DNA of 38,680 nucleotides from Legionellaceae bacterium (GTDB taxonomy: Bacteria > Pseudomonadota > Gammaproteobacteria > Legionellales > Legionellaceae). The first letter of the stretch is position 1. Every line of letters starts with the position of its first letter. The notes under the pieces are model-generated. The model ran no database searches. It worked only from the letters and a program-made list of their open reading frames with translations, and was not told where the DNA came from. Of the stretch, positions 1 to 9,778 are shown one piece after another. Location of the stretch: NCBI GenBank assembly GCA_029212505.1, contig JARGOS010000014.1, positions 1-38,680 on the forward strand. The letters are read 5' to 3'. The translations under genes and the position numbers were made by a program.

Positions 1-136
1 GCAACGAATCTAAAATTTCCTACTTTCGGTAACATTTTTTATGAGGCAACTCGCTGTTATTAACGCAAAAACGTGAATCTGAAAAAATAGTCTACACTTA
101 ATATATATTTAATTAAGAATATCTAAAGGCTCACGT

Positions 137-1519
137 GTGATCAGCAAAAAAAATAAGAATCAAACTCGCCTTAACGCTACGTCCACCTACGCCAGTCGTT
201 ATGACTTAGAAAATTTTACGTTAAGCGAATTTAACCAAGAAGGCATTCCCGCGCCTATTGTCAAGCAACTGATTCAAGATGAGTTAAACCTTGAAGGTAT
301 TCCTATCTTAAATCTTGCGAGTTTTGTGACAACATGGATGGAACCGGAAGCCGATGAACTGATTATGCAGTGCATCAATAAAAACTTTATTGATCATGAT
401 GAATATCCCGAGGTTGAAAAAATTCACGCGCGATGCATTCATATCTTAGCCGATTTACTCCATGCGCCCGAGCAACATAATTATGTCGGTACGGCAACCG
501 TCGGATCGTCGGAAGCCATCATGCTGGCTGGTTTGGCGCATAAATTCAATTGGCGAAACAAACGGAAAAAAGCAGGTCTTGATGCAACAAAGCCCAATAT
601 TATTATGGGATCAAACGTTCAAATTTGCTGGGATAAATTTGCTCGCTATTTTGATGTAGAAGCTAAAATTATTCCTATTCAAGACAATAAATATATCATT
701 ACAGCCGAAGATGTTAAGCCTCTTATTGATGAAAACACGATCTGTATTGCAACAATACTAGGCACAACGTTTACGGGTGAATATGACGAAATTGAAGAAA
801 TGAATCAGCTTTTGATTAATATAAAGCAAGAAAAAAATTGGGATATCCCCATTCACGTCGATGGAGCAAGTGGTGGTTTTATTTCGATGTTTTTAGATGA
901 TGGAATTAGCTGGGATTTCCAGCTCGAACAGGTTAAATCCATTAATTTATCAGGGCATAAATATGGCTTAGTTTATCCAGGCATTGGTTGGCTATTATTC
1001 AAAGATGCGTCGGTTGTTCCTGATGATTTGGTATTTAATGTTAATTATTTAGGCGGCAATATGCCAACCTATACACTTAACTTTTCACGTGGCAGCGCCA
1101 TGATTGTAGCCCAATATTATAACTTTCTTCGGTTAGGTTATGCCGGCTATCAAAAAATTGTGACGAATATGATGCAAGTAAGCCAAGTTATTGCGGAGGG
1201 CATGATAAAAACCGGTATGTTCAGCTTGCTGGGAACACGTCGCATGGAACCTGTGGTCAGTATTAAGCTTAAACAGAACCAGCATTTTTCTGTATTTGAT
1301 ATATCAAGAGAACTGCGTGCCTATGGCTGGATTGTACCTGCTTATACCATGCCTCCAAACGCCGAACATATTGAAGTGATGCGTGTGGTGGTAAAAGAAA
1401 ACATGAGTGTAACCCTTGCCCATGATTTTCTTGCCGCCGTTGATAACGTATTGGCCCATCTTCAACATCAAGATCCAACAAAAACTAAAAAAAACTCAGG
1501 TAAAAACATGTCACATTAG
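137..1519 (+). CDS. gadB: Glutamate decarboxylase (PLP-dependent)
   Basis: Converts L-glutamate to GABA and CO2 while consuming a cytoplasmic proton; the family commonly serves acid resistance or GABA metabolism. The 460 aa match the usual length of about 466. The PLP lysine is Lys275 in the motif SGHKYG, and the upstream DGASGGF segment is the usual cofactor-binding Asp region. The start is GTG at 137, chosen because AAGG lies at 126-129, seven bases upstream; no in-frame ATG fits the N-terminus better. No glutamate/GABA antiporter gene (gadC) lies downstream, and only 136 bases are visible upstream, so a partner could lie outside the window. The Lys/Asn-rich C-terminal tail is variable in the family. 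The enzyme class is secure; physiological use in acid resistance is inference. Confidence 0.95.
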   Translation: MISKKNKNQTRLNATSTYASRYDLENFTLSEFNQEGIPAPIVKQLIQDELNLEGIPILNLASFVTTWMEPEADELIMQCINKNFIDHDEYPEVEKIHARCIHILADLLHAPEQHNYVGTATVGSSEAIMLAGLAHKFNWRNKRKKAGLDATKPNIIMGSNVQICWDKFARYFDVEAKIIPIQDNKYIITAEDVKPLIDENTICIATILGTTFTGEYDEIEEMNQLLINIKQEKNWDIPIHVDGASGGFISMFLDDGISWDFQLEQVKSINLSGHKYGLVYPGIGWLLFKDASVVPDDLVFNVNYLGGNMPTYTLNFSRGSAMIVAQYYNFLRLGYAGYQKIVTNMMQVSQVIAEGMIKTGMFSLLGTRRMEPVVSIKLKQNQHFSVFDISRELRAYGWIVPAYTMPPNAEHIEVMRVVVKENMSVTLAHDFLAAVDNVLAHLQHQDPTKTKKNSGKNMSH

Positions 1520-1564
1520 CACGCATGATATAACCCTGGAGTTTTATTCAGCCACATAATCGTT

Positions 1565-1606
1565 TATAATTCATGCTTGACATATTTTAAATAACCAGCA
1601 TACAGG
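1565..1606 (+). promoter_or_regulatory. Candidate hemA promoter elements
   Basis: The 100-base gap before hemA contains a perfect TATAAT at 1565-1570 and a perfect TTGACA at 1577-1582. They are in the wrong order to belong to one promoter. Either TATAAT is a -10 box with a poor -35, or TTGACA is a -35 with a weak -10 (TACAGG, 1601-1606, 18-base spacer). The second option would give an almost leaderless hemA transcript, which would fit the lack of a clear ribosome binding site. Confidence 0.3.
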
Positions 1607-1619
1607 CTTTATAAATCAT

Positions 1620-2900
1620 ATGGTGTTCGTCGCCTCCGGCCTTAATTACAAAACAGCCCCACTTGCTCTACGCGAGAAAATGGCACAGCTTTCGTCACCA
1701 GACCATACTTCACTGGAGCGTTTACTTCACCTGCCATTTGTAAGCGAAGCTGTGATTTTATCAACCTGTAATCGTACTGAACTCTATTGCAAAACGGATA
1801 AACCCTCGCTTTTAATTTCCTGGCTTGCTGAAGAAATTAACTTAGAGCTTGATTCGCTGGCTCCCTATATGTACCAGTACCAAGGCTATGAAGCGCTACA
1901 GCACTTGCTTCGTGTAGCGAGTGGGCTTGATTCCATGATGCTGGGTGAGCCTCAAATTCTTGGTCAGCTCAAGCAAGCATTCCGTCAAGCAGATGAACGA
2001 AACGGCGTAAAATCTCAACTTCATCAAATTTTTCCTTTTGTATTTAATGCAAGCAAACGCATTCGAACAAAAAGCGGCATTGGTAGCAATCCAATTTCGA
2101 TTGCCTCAGCTGCGGCACGGCTTATCGGCCAATTATTTTCACATTATGAATCACTTGAAATATTTATTATTGGCTCAGGTGAAACAGCGGCTTTGGTTGC
2201 AAAATATTTATATCAACACGGTGCACGTAAGTTTACCATTGCGAGTCGCACACGAGAAAACGCTGATAAATTAGCGCTACAATGGCATGCCGAATCGTTA
2301 AATATAACGGATATTCCGACGCAGCTCCCTAAAGCTGACGTGGTTATTTCAGCCACAGCCTGCCCTTTGCCTTTTATCGACAAATCAATGGTTGAGCAAG
2401 CCATGGCATCAGCATCAGTACCAGAAAAAACCATGTGCTTCTTAGATTTAGCCATTCCACGTGATATAACCCCAGATGTCGCTGAACTTAAAAACGTTTT
2501 TTTATATAATATCGATGATTTACACATGACGATTGAAAACGGACTCAACGAAAGGCGCGCAGCAGCTATACGTGCAGAAGCTCTTATAGAACCCGAGTTA
2601 GAACACTACATGCGTTCACATCGTACACGACGCGCTCAACATGCAATTTGTGACTATCGCGAAAAAATGCAGCAGTTAGCAGAGCAAGAGTTACAAAGGG
2701 CAACGCAAAAAATGACAACAGGGCAATGTGAACATGCAGTGCTACGTGAGTTTTCCGATCGACTGACTAATAAATTAACACATGAAACCACCGTGGGTCT
2801 TCGTCAAGCTGCAGCAGATGATCATCCTGAGTTACTGACATTGACATCTTATCTTTTAAATACCACAAACTCGGCATTGGATCATGAAAAAGTCACTTAA
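1620..2900 (+). CDS. hemA: Glutamyl-tRNA reductase
   Basis: First committed step of C5-pathway tetrapyrrole synthesis: NADPH-dependent reduction of glutamyl-tRNA(Glu) to glutamate-1-semialdehyde. The 426 aa are the normal length. Visible features are the catalytic Cys50 in STCNRTE, the substrate-recognition segment [15 protein letters not shown], the Rossmann motif [14 protein letters not shown] and a C-terminal dimerisation region rich in Arg/Glu. The N-terminus ([14 protein letters not shown]) lines up with E. coli HemA (MTLLALGINHKTAP), supporting the ATG at 1620, although no good Shine-Dalgarno is present. Its last 17 bases overlap prfA. The hemA-prfA-prmC order is conserved in gammaproteobacteria. 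Haem output would feed the ccm system encoded later in the window. Confidence 0.97.
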   Translation: MVFVASGLNYKTAPLALREKMAQLSSPDHTSLERLLHLPFVSEAVILSTCNRTELYCKTDKPSLLISWLAEEINLELDSLAPYMYQYQGYEALQHLLRVASGLDSMMLGEPQILGQLKQAFRQADERNGVKSQLHQIFPFVFNASKRIRTKSGIGSNPISIASAAARLIGQLFSHYESLEIFIIGSGETAALVAKYLYQHGARKFTIASRTRENADKLALQWHAESLNITDIPTQLPKADVVISATACPLPFIDKSMVEQAMASASVPEKTMCFLDLAIPRDITPDVAELKNVFLYNIDDLHMTIENGLNERRAAAIRAEALIEPELEHYMRSHRTRRAQHAICDYREKMQQLAEQELQRATQKMTTGQCEHAVLREFSDRLTNKLTHETTVGLRQAAADDHPELLTLTSYLLNTTNSALDHEKVT

Positions 2901-3972
2901 ATTTAAGCTTGAACAATTGGTTGAGCGATTTGAAGAAGTCAGCCATTTGCTTTCCGATCCATCCGTGATTGCAAATAACGAACAATTTAAAGCACTTTCA
3001 AAAGAATACGCGCAACTTGAGCCTGTAGCCGCAACATTTGACGCATGTTCGACGGCTGAGTCGGAGCTTGTTTCATTACAAGAGCTCATGGATTCAGATG
3101 ACGCTGAAATGGCTGCCATGGCAGCAGATGAACTGCCCGCAATAAAAGAAAAAATTGAAATGCTTCAAGAAACATTGCAGATGCATCTGATTCCTAAAGA
3201 TCCTCATGATGAAGGAAACGTCTACCTTGAAGTGCGCGCAGGCACAGGTGGTGATGAGGCCGCTATCTTTGCGGGTGATTTATTTAAAATGTACTCTAGA
3301 TTTGCTGAAACTGAAGGCTGGCAACTCGAAATTATTAGTACGAATCATAGTGAGCACGGTGGCTTTAAAGAAATTATTGCTCGAATTATTGGCAAAAATG
3401 TTTATTCAAAACTAAAGTTTGAGTCCGGTGCACATCGCGTGCAGCGTGTACCCGAAACAGAATCTCAAGGACGTGTACATACCTCGGCATGTACAGTGGC
3501 TGTTATGCCTGAAGTTGATGAAATTCATGATATCGAAATCAAATCTGACGATTTGCGTATTGATACTTACCGTTCATCTGGTGCGGGGGGTCAGCATGTC
3601 AATAAAACGGATTCGGCTGTGCGTATTACCCATATTCCGACAGGGACCGTGGTTGAATGTCAGGATGAGCGTTCTCAGCATAAGAATAAAGCACGCGCCA
3701 TGAATTTATTAAAAACACGCATTCTTAACTCGCAGCAGCAAAAACAACGCGACGAACAAGCAGAAGCGCGTCGTTCGCTTGTAGGAAGTGGCGATCGTTC
3801 TGAACGTATTCGAACCTATAATTATCCCCAAGGTCGTTTAACCGATCATCGTATTAATTTGACACTCTATCAGCTATCTGATGTGCTCGCAGGCCAGCTT
3901 GCTTTAGTGATTGAGCCTTTGAAGCGCGAGCATCAAGCAGATCAACTTGCTCATTTAGGTCAGCATGACTGA
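2884..3972 (+). CDS. prfA: Peptide chain release factor 1
   Basis: Recognises UAA and UAG stop codons and triggers peptidyl-tRNA hydrolysis. The 362 aa match the family. The peptidyl-transferase motif GGQ is at residues 235-237 (bases 3586-3594) in the context [17 protein letters not shown], and the codon-reading tripeptide is PET in [12 protein letters not shown]. The ATG at 2884 lies inside the end of hemA; the N-terminus ([19 protein letters not shown]) aligns with E. coli RF1, so the 17-base overlap looks genuine and translation is probably coupled. The next gene, prmC, starts 8 bases before this one ends and encodes the methyltransferase that modifies the GGQ glutamine. The class-II factor RF3 is encoded separately at 7431-9014. 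Confidence 0.98.
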   Translation: MKKSLKFKLEQLVERFEEVSHLLSDPSVIANNEQFKALSKEYAQLEPVAATFDACSTAESELVSLQELMDSDDAEMAAMAADELPAIKEKIEMLQETLQMHLIPKDPHDEGNVYLEVRAGTGGDEAAIFAGDLFKMYSRFAETEGWQLEIISTNHSEHGGFKEIIARIIGKNVYSKLKFESGAHRVQRVPETESQGRVHTSACTVAVMPEVDEIHDIEIKSDDLRIDTYRSSGAGGQHVNKTDSAVRITHIPTGTVVECQDERSQHKNKARAMNLLKTRILNSQQQKQRDEQAEARRSLVGSGDRSERIRTYNYPQGRLTDHRINLTLYQLSDVLAGQLALVIEPLKREHQADQLAHLGQHD

Positions 3973-4801
3973 TATTAAACACGCACTAAGGCAAGCTGTC
4001 GAAAATCTGGCTAAAACAAGCCCAACGCCTCAACTAGATGCTGAAATTTTGCTATGTCACGTGCTTAAAAAAAACCGAGCTTATTTATATGCCTATAGCG
4101 AGCATGTGCTTGATAACGCGTTGCATCAATTATTTGAATCTTTCATTAAAAAACGCACGGAAGGCATGCCGGTTGCGTATTTAACACACGAGCGTGAATT
4201 CTGGTCATTACCTCTTTATGTGACATCAGATACCTTGATACCCAGGCCCGAAACAGAATTATTAATTGAACAAACGTTATCTTTATTAGGTCAACGCTCA
4301 CATTGTTCGGTGCTTGAATTAGGTACAGGAACCGGTGCAATTTCTATTGCCTTAGCATCAGAAAAACCTCAGTGGACCATTTTGGCAGCTGATATCAGTA
4401 AGCCAGCACTTTGTGTGGCACAAAAAAATATTGAGCGGCATCAACTTCACAACATCACGCTGATGGCGTCTAATTGGTTTCAATCGATTCCAAACCAACC
4501 GTTTGATTTGATTATATCTAACCCACCCTACCTGGCTAAGCACGATCCTCATCAACATCAAGGTGACTTACGTTATGAACCAAAACAAGCGCTTGTCAGT
4601 GGTGATGATGGTTTAGACGACATAAAACATATTATTAAAACAAGCCGTCATTATCTAATGCCTGGTGGTTTACTCTTACTTGAGCACGGGTATAACCAAG
4701 CCCAAGCAATAAAAGCATGTCTGTTAGGTGAAAAATATCATCAGGTGCAATGTTGGCAAGACGCTGCTGGCCTTGATCGCGTGAGCGCGGGATCGTATTA
4801 A
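3965..4801 (+). CDS. prmC: Release factor glutamine N5-methyltransferase
   Basis: SAM-dependent methylation of the Gln in the GGQ motif of RF1 and RF2. The 278 aa match the family. The AdoMet site is seen in [15 protein letters not shown] and the substrate-glutamine motif NPPY at residues 186-189 (from base 4520). An N-terminal helical domain with [13 protein letters not shown] precedes the methyltransferase fold. The start ATG at 3965 overlaps the prfA stop by 8 bases, the standard coupled arrangement. After it comes a 148-base gap and then rpoD, an unusual neighbour: rpoD more often follows rpsU-dnaG. Confidence 0.97.
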   Translation: MTDIKHALRQAVENLAKTSPTPQLDAEILLCHVLKKNRAYLYAYSEHVLDNALHQLFESFIKKRTEGMPVAYLTHEREFWSLPLYVTSDTLIPRPETELLIEQTLSLLGQRSHCSVLELGTGTGAISIALASEKPQWTILAADISKPALCVAQKNIERHQLHNITLMASNWFQSIPNQPFDLIISNPPYLAKHDPHQHQGDLRYEPKQALVSGDDGLDDIKHIIKTSRHYLMPGGLLLLEHGYNQAQAIKACLLGEKYHQVQCWQDAAGLDRVSAGSY

Positions 4802-4850
4802 ACCAAAATACTTTGTTTCAAAAAAAATCATCCATCTATATTTTAGTAAG

Positions 4851-4876
4851 AAGATGCTCAGATAACCTAGCATCTT
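4851..4876 (+). terminator. Hairpin between prmC and rpoD
   Basis: A perfect 8-bp inverted repeat, AAGATGCT at 4851-4858 and AGCATCTT at 4869-4876, encloses a 10-base loop. No U-tract follows, so a standard intrinsic terminator is doubtful. It could be an attenuating hairpin after prmC or a protein-binding site, since it lies just upstream of the candidate rpoD -10 box. Confidence 0.4.
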
Positions 4877-4890
4877 TGGCCAAGCCAGTT

Positions 4891-4896
4891 TATAAT
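4891..4896 (+). promoter_or_regulatory. Candidate -10 box for rpoD
   Basis: A perfect TATAAT lies 54 bases before the rpoD ATG in the prmC-rpoD gap. The region 16-18 bases upstream has no convincing -35 match (TAGCAT at 4868-4873), so the call depends on the -10 box and its position alone. The hairpin at 4851-4876 overlaps the -35 zone. Confidence 0.35.
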
Positions 4897-4949
4897 TGAA
4901 GCTATTTTAACCGCGTGCAAACGCATTCAACATTTAAGACTGAAATTAT

Positions 4950-6812
4950 ATGTCCCTAAATGATCAAGAACAGCAACGCTCCCAAATTGCCAAAGTTATT
5001 AGCTTAGGTAAAGAACAGGGTTACCTCACCTACCTTCAAATCAACGACTTAATGCCCAGTATCGTTGATACAGAGCACTTTGATGTGATTATTAATATGC
5101 TCGAAGGTATGAATATTAAAGTATTCGAAAGAGCACCAAGCTCCGATGAACTGCTTTTATTAGGAAATACGGAAGAAGCTCCTGAGGATGTCGAAGAAGC
5201 TGCCGCCGTACTTGCATCGGTCGCCAAAGAAACAGGGCGAACCAGCGATCCAGTACGTATGTATATGCGTGAAATGGGTACCGTTGAACTGCTTACGCGC
5301 GAAGGTGAAATTCGAATTGCCAAGCGTATTGAAGAAGGTATTCTCCAAGTATTAAAAACAATATCGCAATACCCTGAAATTGTTGAACTACTTCTTCATA
5401 ATTACACGCTAGTTGAAGCTGAAGAAATGCGTTTGCATGATATCATCAGCGGATTTTCAGATGGTGAGGAAGAAGCAGCTCCTTCTTCAATTGGCTCGAT
5501 GCTTGATGAAGCACAAGATGATTCCGTCGATGATACGGAAGATGATGATGAAGACGGTGCTGCGGGTGAAGGCGATCTTGATACAGGTCCAAACCCTGAG
5601 CAAGCTAAAATTTACTTTGATGAACTTCGTGAAAATTTTACTCATGCATCTTCTTCACTTGAAAAATATGGACGAACTGCACAGCAAACTTTAGACCATA
5701 TCGCGTTAATGTCTGAATCATTTTTAAAATTAAAACTCACCGCAAAACAAGTGGATAAATTAACACGCCATTTCCGCCAATTACGTAATGAAGTGCGAGA
5801 ACTTGAGCGGCAAATTATGCGTCTTTGTCTTGAAAAAGGACGTATTCCACGAAAACTGTTTATCGATACATTCCCAGGTAAAGAAACAGATACCAACTGG
5901 CTTGATAACCTCATTGAAAACCATGCTGAGGTTTTGGATCTTGACCGTATTCAGATGGTAGCTTCGGATATTAAGCAACAGCAAGTCAAGTTACTAAGGC
6001 TCGAACAAGCATGTGGTTTAACGATTATTGAAACGAAAGACGTTAATCGTAAAATGTCGCTTGGCGAAGCTAAAGCACGTCGAGCAAAAAAAGAGATGGT
6101 TGAGGCTAACTTAAGGCTGGTGATATCAATAGCAAAAAAATACACCAACCGCGGACTTCAGTTTCTTGATCTGATTCAAGAAGGTAATATTGGCTTAATG
6201 AAAGCCGTTGATAAATTTGAGTATCGTCGTGGTTATAAATTTTCTACCTATGCGACATGGTGGATTCGACAAGCCATTACCCGCTCGATTGCCGATCAGG
6301 CACGTACCATACGTATTCCGGTCCATATGATTGAAACGATTAATAAACTCAATCGAATTTCACGTCAAATTTTACAAGAAACCGGACGTGAAGCAACGCC
6401 TGAAGAGCTTGCTGAGAAAATGGAACTGAGTGAAGATAAAATTCGCAAGGTGCTCAAAATAGCAAAAGAGCCCATCTCGATGGAAACGCCTGTCGGTGAT
6501 GATGACGAATCCCGCTTAGGTGACTTTATTCATGATGATAATTTATCGTCCCCGATTGATTCAGCAACCGATGAAGGACTGCGTGAAGCGACGCTTGAGA
6601 TTCTTGAAACACTAACACCACGTGAGGCCAAAGTGCTACGTATGCGTTTTGGAATTGAGATGAATACGGACCATACACTTGAAGAAGTGGGCAAACAATT
6701 TGACGTAACGCGTGAAAGAATACGTCAAATTGAAGCGAAAGCGCTTCGCAAACTTCGACATCCTTCACGCTCTGAAAAATTACGTAGCTTTATCGATACA
6801 GAAGAAGCGTAA
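4950..6812 (+). CDS. rpoD: RNA polymerase primary sigma factor (sigma-70)
   Basis: Housekeeping sigma factor. The 620 aa are near the E. coli length of 613. Region 1.1 occupies the first ~80 residues, region 1.2 is at about 97-125 ([22 protein letters not shown]), followed by the acidic non-conserved insert (runs of Asp/Glu near 170-215) that marks group-1 sigmas. Region 2 lies near 381-460 ([43 protein letters not shown]), region 3 follows, and region 4.2 has the recognition helix [20 protein letters not shown]. The start fits the family, although the ribosome binding site is weak. The gene is not beside rpsU or dnaG here; it follows prmC. A strong hairpin downstream closes the unit. Confidence 0.98.
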   Translation: MSLNDQEQQRSQIAKVISLGKEQGYLTYLQINDLMPSIVDTEHFDVIINMLEGMNIKVFERAPSSDELLLLGNTEEAPEDVEEAAAVLASVAKETGRTSDPVRMYMREMGTVELLTREGEIRIAKRIEEGILQVLKTISQYPEIVELLLHNYTLVEAEEMRLHDIISGFSDGEEEAAPSSIGSMLDEAQDDSVDDTEDDDEDGAAGEGDLDTGPNPEQAKIYFDELRENFTHASSSLEKYGRTAQQTLDHIALMSESFLKLKLTAKQVDKLTRHFRQLRNEVRELERQIMRLCLEKGRIPRKLFIDTFPGKETDTNWLDNLIENHAEVLDLDRIQMVASDIKQQQVKLLRLEQACGLTIIETKDVNRKMSLGEAKARRAKKEMVEANLRLVISIAKKYTNRGLQFLDLIQEGNIGLMKAVDKFEYRRGYKFSTYATWWIRQAITRSIADQARTIRIPVHMIETINKLNRISRQILQETGREATPEELAEKMELSEDKIRKVLKIAKEPISMETPVGDDDESRLGDFIHDDNLSSPIDSATDEGLREATLEILETLTPREAKVLRMRFGIEMNTDHTLEEVGKQFDVTRERIRQIEAKALRKLRHPSRSEKLRSFIDTEEA

Positions 6813-6824
6813 ATCAATTTTTGT

Positions 6825-6862
6825 TACCTCTTTTTTAGGATCAATCAACTAAAAAAGAGGTA
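6825..6862 (+). terminator. rpoD terminator hairpin
   Basis: A 14-bp perfect inverted repeat (TACCTCTTTTTTAG at 6825-6838 and CTAAAAAAGAGGTA at 6849-6862) with a 10-base loop begins 13 bases after the rpoD stop. The six-T run sits in the ascending arm and the downstream tract is only partly U-rich (TTATATTC). It is nevertheless the obvious transcription end for rpoD. Confidence 0.7.
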
Positions 6863-6934
6863 TTATATTCGCTAAACATCTTCAATCTAACCGTTAATAA
6901 TATTTTCTGATCATAAAAAAAACAAAAAAATCAC

Positions 6935-6964
6935 TGGACATGGATTAAATCCTTGTGGTATTTT
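6935..6964 (+). promoter_or_regulatory. Candidate promoter of the exported-protein gene
   Basis: TGGACA (6935-6940), an 18-base spacer and TATTTT (6959-6964), with TG at 6956-6957 giving an extended -10 (TGgTATTTT). Predicted transcription would start near 6971, about 26 bases before the ATG at 6997. This placement argues against the longer GTG-initiated reading frame that begins at 6955 inside the promoter. Confidence 0.5.
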
Positions 6965-6996
6965 TATCCCACCATTTGAATTTGGGTATAAATTTA

Positions 6997-7434
6997 ATGA
7001 AAAAAACGTTAAAAACAGCATTATTATGCTTAACTACGCTGCTTGCAGCACCGACCTTTGCTACGAGCGGTCAATATGGCCCTTATGACTATATATTACC
7101 TGTCAACGAACCCCTGATGATTCCTAATTTATCCATGTGGTCAGTTTCAGCGGAATGTACCATTCTAAGCGATGTACAAGATAATTTAATTGCTGTTAAA
7201 GCCCTATATAAAAAAGGTTCCGTCAACGATGTTAAATTAAAACGTGGCGACATTTTGAAGGTAAGCGTGGATGCAGGTGAAGTACTACGTCTTGAAGCAG
7301 AATCAGGCGCACGCGTAGAACTCACCAACGAAGGAAGCGAAGAGATAACAGCTCGCTGTTATGCCAGCTTTACCCCTAAGCAATCTAAGCACAATAATGC
7401 ATCGTTTATGCCAGAAGAAACCCCTAACTTTTAA
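6997..7434 (+). CDS. Small exported (periplasmic) protein, unknown function
   Basis: A 145-aa product with a clear Sec signal peptide: MKK n-region, hydrophobic core [11 protein letters not shown], and a likely cleavage after TFA (residue 22). The mature part is about 123 aa, mixed alpha/beta in composition, with two cysteines (SAECTI and TARCYA) that could form one periplasmic disulfide, and a His/Asn-containing polar tail. No catalytic motif is recognised. An upstream in-frame GTG at 6955 would add 14 residues ahead of the signal peptide and overlap the promoter, so ATG 6997 is preferred. The stop codon overlaps the end of convergent prfC by 4 bases. I do not recognise a characterised family. 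Confidence 0.75.
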   Translation: MKKTLKTALLCLTTLLAAPTFATSGQYGPYDYILPVNEPLMIPNLSMWSVSAECTILSDVQDNLIAVKALYKKGSVNDVKLKRGDILKVSVDAGEVLRLEAESGARVELTNEGSEEITARCYASFTPKQSKHNNASFMPEETPNF

Positions 7435-9014
7435 TGCTCTCGCGTTGCAACAAAACGAATTTTTGGGTAACGCTCTTCAGCCAATGTTAAATTAACGCGA
7501 GTCGGCGCGAGGTACATCAGTGCTTCGCCACCATCGAGCGCCAAATAATCTTCAGCTTTACGCTTAAATTCCGCAAAAGCTTTATCATCATCAGAATACA
7601 CCCAGCGCGCACAAGAAACATTTGCTGCTTCATAAACGCAATGTACTTTGTATTCATGAAGGAGTCGATGAGCCACCACATCAAACTGCAGCACCCCTAC
7701 AGCTCCCAAAATCAAATCACTTCGACCCAAGGGGCGAAATATCTGTGTGGCCCCTTCTTCAGATAGCTCAATCAAGCCTTTAAGCAACGCTTTACTTTTA
7801 AGCGGATCTTTTAAGCGTACAACCCGGAATAGCTCAGGTGCAAAATTAGGAATACCTGTAAACTTCAAGCTTTCACCTTCCGTAAACGTATCTCCAATAC
7901 GGATAGTCCCATGATTGTGCAAGCCAATGATATCACCTGAAAACGCTTCAGCAGCATTTACACGATCGCTCGCCATAAACGTGAGAGCATTGCTTAGTAA
8001 TACATCTTTACCTAATCGCAGGTGTTTGACTTTCATGCCTTTTTTAAACTGACCGGAGCAGACGCGCATGAAAGCAATACGATCGCGATGCTTAGGATCC
8101 ATATTGGCTTGAATTTTAAAAACAAACCCCGTAAGTTTGTCCTCATCCGGCTGAACCAGACGCTCCTTAGCCTCTCGGGCTTGAGGTTGCGGTGCAAACG
8201 CCACAAAATCATCCAATAATTCTTTAATACCAAAGTTATTAATTGCTGAGCCAAAATAAACCGGCGTCAATTTTCCTAATAAATAATCATTCATGTCAAA
8301 AGTATGTGACGCGCCTTTGACAAGATCGATCTCATCACGTAAGTCGCCTGCATCAGCCTGTCCGAGCAGTGTATCTAATTCTGGGTTATCAAGGCCTTGT
8401 ATGACCACAGCATCTTGGCGTTCTTTATTTTTACCCTGCTGATACAAATAAATACAGTCTTGGTACAGATGATATATGCCTTTAAAACGCTTGCCCATTC
8501 CCACAGGCCAAGTAACCGGCGCGCACTGAATCTTTAAAATGGTTTCAATTTCATCTAATAACTCGATCGGCTCTCGCCCTTCACGGTCTAATTTATTGAT
8601 AAACGTCATGATGGGGGTATCACGTAGGCGACACACTTCCATCAACTTTACAGTACGGTTTTCAACCCCTTTAGCAACATCGATAACCATAAGCGCGGAA
8701 TCAACGGCTGTAAGCGTTCGATAGGTGTCTTCTGAAAAATCTTCGTGACCGGGTGTATCGAGCAAGTTCATGACATGATCTAAATGCAAAAACTGCATGA
8801 CCGACGTGGTAACAGAAATGCCTCGCTCTTTTTCCATTTCCATCCAATCGGAAGTCGCATGACGTGATGCTTTCCGACCTTTAACCGTACCGGCTAATTG
8901 AATAGCACCTCCAAAAAGAAGGAGCTTTTCTGTCAGCGTCGTTTTACCTGCGTCTGGATGAGAAATAATGGCAAAAGTACGCCGTTTCTTAAAATCACTG
9001 TAAAAATCTGACAT
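7431..9014 (-). CDS. prfC: Peptide chain release factor 3 (translational GTPase)
   Basis: GTPase that recycles RF1/RF2 from the ribosome after termination. The 527 aa match E. coli RF3 (529). G motifs are G1 SHPDAGKT (residues 18-25), G3 DTPGH (86-90) and G4 NKLD (140-143), followed by domain II ([23 protein letters not shown]) and domain III. The start is the ATG at 9014; upstream GGGTGG is a modest ribosome binding site. The gene is transcribed divergently from the acidic hypothetical gene at 9188 and converges on the exported-protein gene with a 4-base overlap. Confidence 0.97.
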   Translation of the reverse strand: MSDFYSDFKKRRTFAIISHPDAGKTTLTEKLLLFGGAIQLAGTVKGRKASRHATSDWMEMEKERGISVTTSVMQFLHLDHVMNLLDTPGHEDFSEDTYRTLTAVDSALMVIDVAKGVENRTVKLMEVCRLRDTPIMTFINKLDREGREPIELLDEIETILKIQCAPVTWPVGMGKRFKGIYHLYQDCIYLYQQGKNKERQDAVVIQGLDNPELDTLLGQADAGDLRDEIDLVKGASHTFDMNDYLLGKLTPVYFGSAINNFGIKELLDDFVAFAPQPQAREAKERLVQPDEDKLTGFVFKIQANMDPKHRDRIAFMRVCSGQFKKGMKVKHLRLGKDVLLSNALTFMASDRVNAAEAFSGDIIGLHNHGTIRIGDTFTEGESLKFTGIPNFAPELFRVVRLKDPLKSKALLKGLIELSEEGATQIFRPLGRSDLILGAVGVLQFDVVAHRLLHEYKVHCVYEAANVSCARWVYSDDDKAFAEFKRKAEDYLALDGGEALMYLAPTRVNLTLAEERYPKIRFVATREH

Positions 9015-9187
9015 GCACCACCCAAGTTAAATAACACATAAATAAGACCCTCGCATTCTAAGCACATACCCCCCAAAAAACAATGTTTTCGTGGACGTTC
9101 CCAGTAAATTTGTGATAAAATTACCTGTTTAGTAAAGCAAAGTATCATCAATTTAATTTATCTTATTTTTTCGGATTGTATTCAGAT

Positions 9188-9769
9188 ATGAAAAAGATTT
9201 CTGCAAGAACCTACGCAAAACTCATGGCTACAGTTACAGAAAATTGTCAAACTTACTTAACAGTTTATGATGAGATATTCATGCAGATGCACCAAATATC
9301 ACCTGATGATTCGTCTGATGGTTATTTTATTGGTGCAGGCATTGATCTAGAAACAGACGTTAACGTAGATATAGATGTAGACTCTGCAACCATGGACGAA
9401 GCAAAACAACGTCTCGAAAAACAATTTATTTTAGCGAGTGAATCTGTAAGAGATTTTATCGATCAAATTCGTTCATTAACCATCCATGAAAAAACAGAGC
9501 TTTTTAAACTCATATACGATCGCCTGTATACGTTCTGCACCAGAAACCCTAGCCAAGAAAAATTAACGCCCTTTCTTGACAAGCTTACGTTAGCCATTCA
9601 AGCGCATTTTCCTCACGAGGTAACGACCACGCACGAAACCATGAATGCACATCAAGCATGTAGCATGTTTCCTCCTGGTAAAAAATATAAGCAAGAAGAA
9701 ACTAATCAAACACATCACGACACACATGACACACATGACACACATGACACACGTATTAGCGTTAATTAA
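9188..9769 (+). CDS. Acidic hypothetical protein with His-Asp-Thr repeat tail
   Basis: A 193-aa protein of unknown function. The first ~145 residues look largely helical, with an acidic patch around 50-70 (DLETDVNVDIDVDSATMDEA). There is no signal peptide and no transmembrane segment. The C-terminus is low-complexity: polar residues followed by THHDTHDTHDTHDT, encoded by a 9-bp tandem DNA repeat. A TTG at 9176 would add four residues; ATG 9188 is preferred because the MKKISARTYAKLM start is more typical, but no strong ribosome binding site decides it. The His/Asp tail could bind metal, or it could be a neutral product of repeat slippage. Orphan proteins like this are common in Legionellales, and a secreted role is only a guess. 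Confidence 0.6.
   Translation: MKKISARTYAKLMATVTENCQTYLTVYDEIFMQMHQISPDDSSDGYFIGAGIDLETDVNVDIDVDSATMDEAKQRLEKQFILASESVRDFIDQIRSLTIHEKTELFKLIYDRLYTFCTRNPSQEKLTPFLDKLTLAIQAHFPHEVTTTHETMNAHQACSMFPPGKKYKQEETNQTHHDTHDTHDTHDTRISVN
9722..9748 (+). repeat. 9-bp tandem repeat inside coding sequence
   Basis: Three perfect copies of ACACATGAC run head to tail at 9722-9730, 9731-9739 and 9740-9748, flanked by degenerate partial units. The unit is in frame and encodes the Thr-His-Asp repeats at the C-terminus of the 193-aa protein. In-frame 9-bp units allow length change without frameshift. Confidence 0.9.
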
Positions 9770-9778
9770 AAAATACCG

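Noticed and set aside
2213-2548. Long antisense frame inside hemA
   Set aside because: Codon-level shadow of a conserved gene, with no ribosome binding site or family resemblance.
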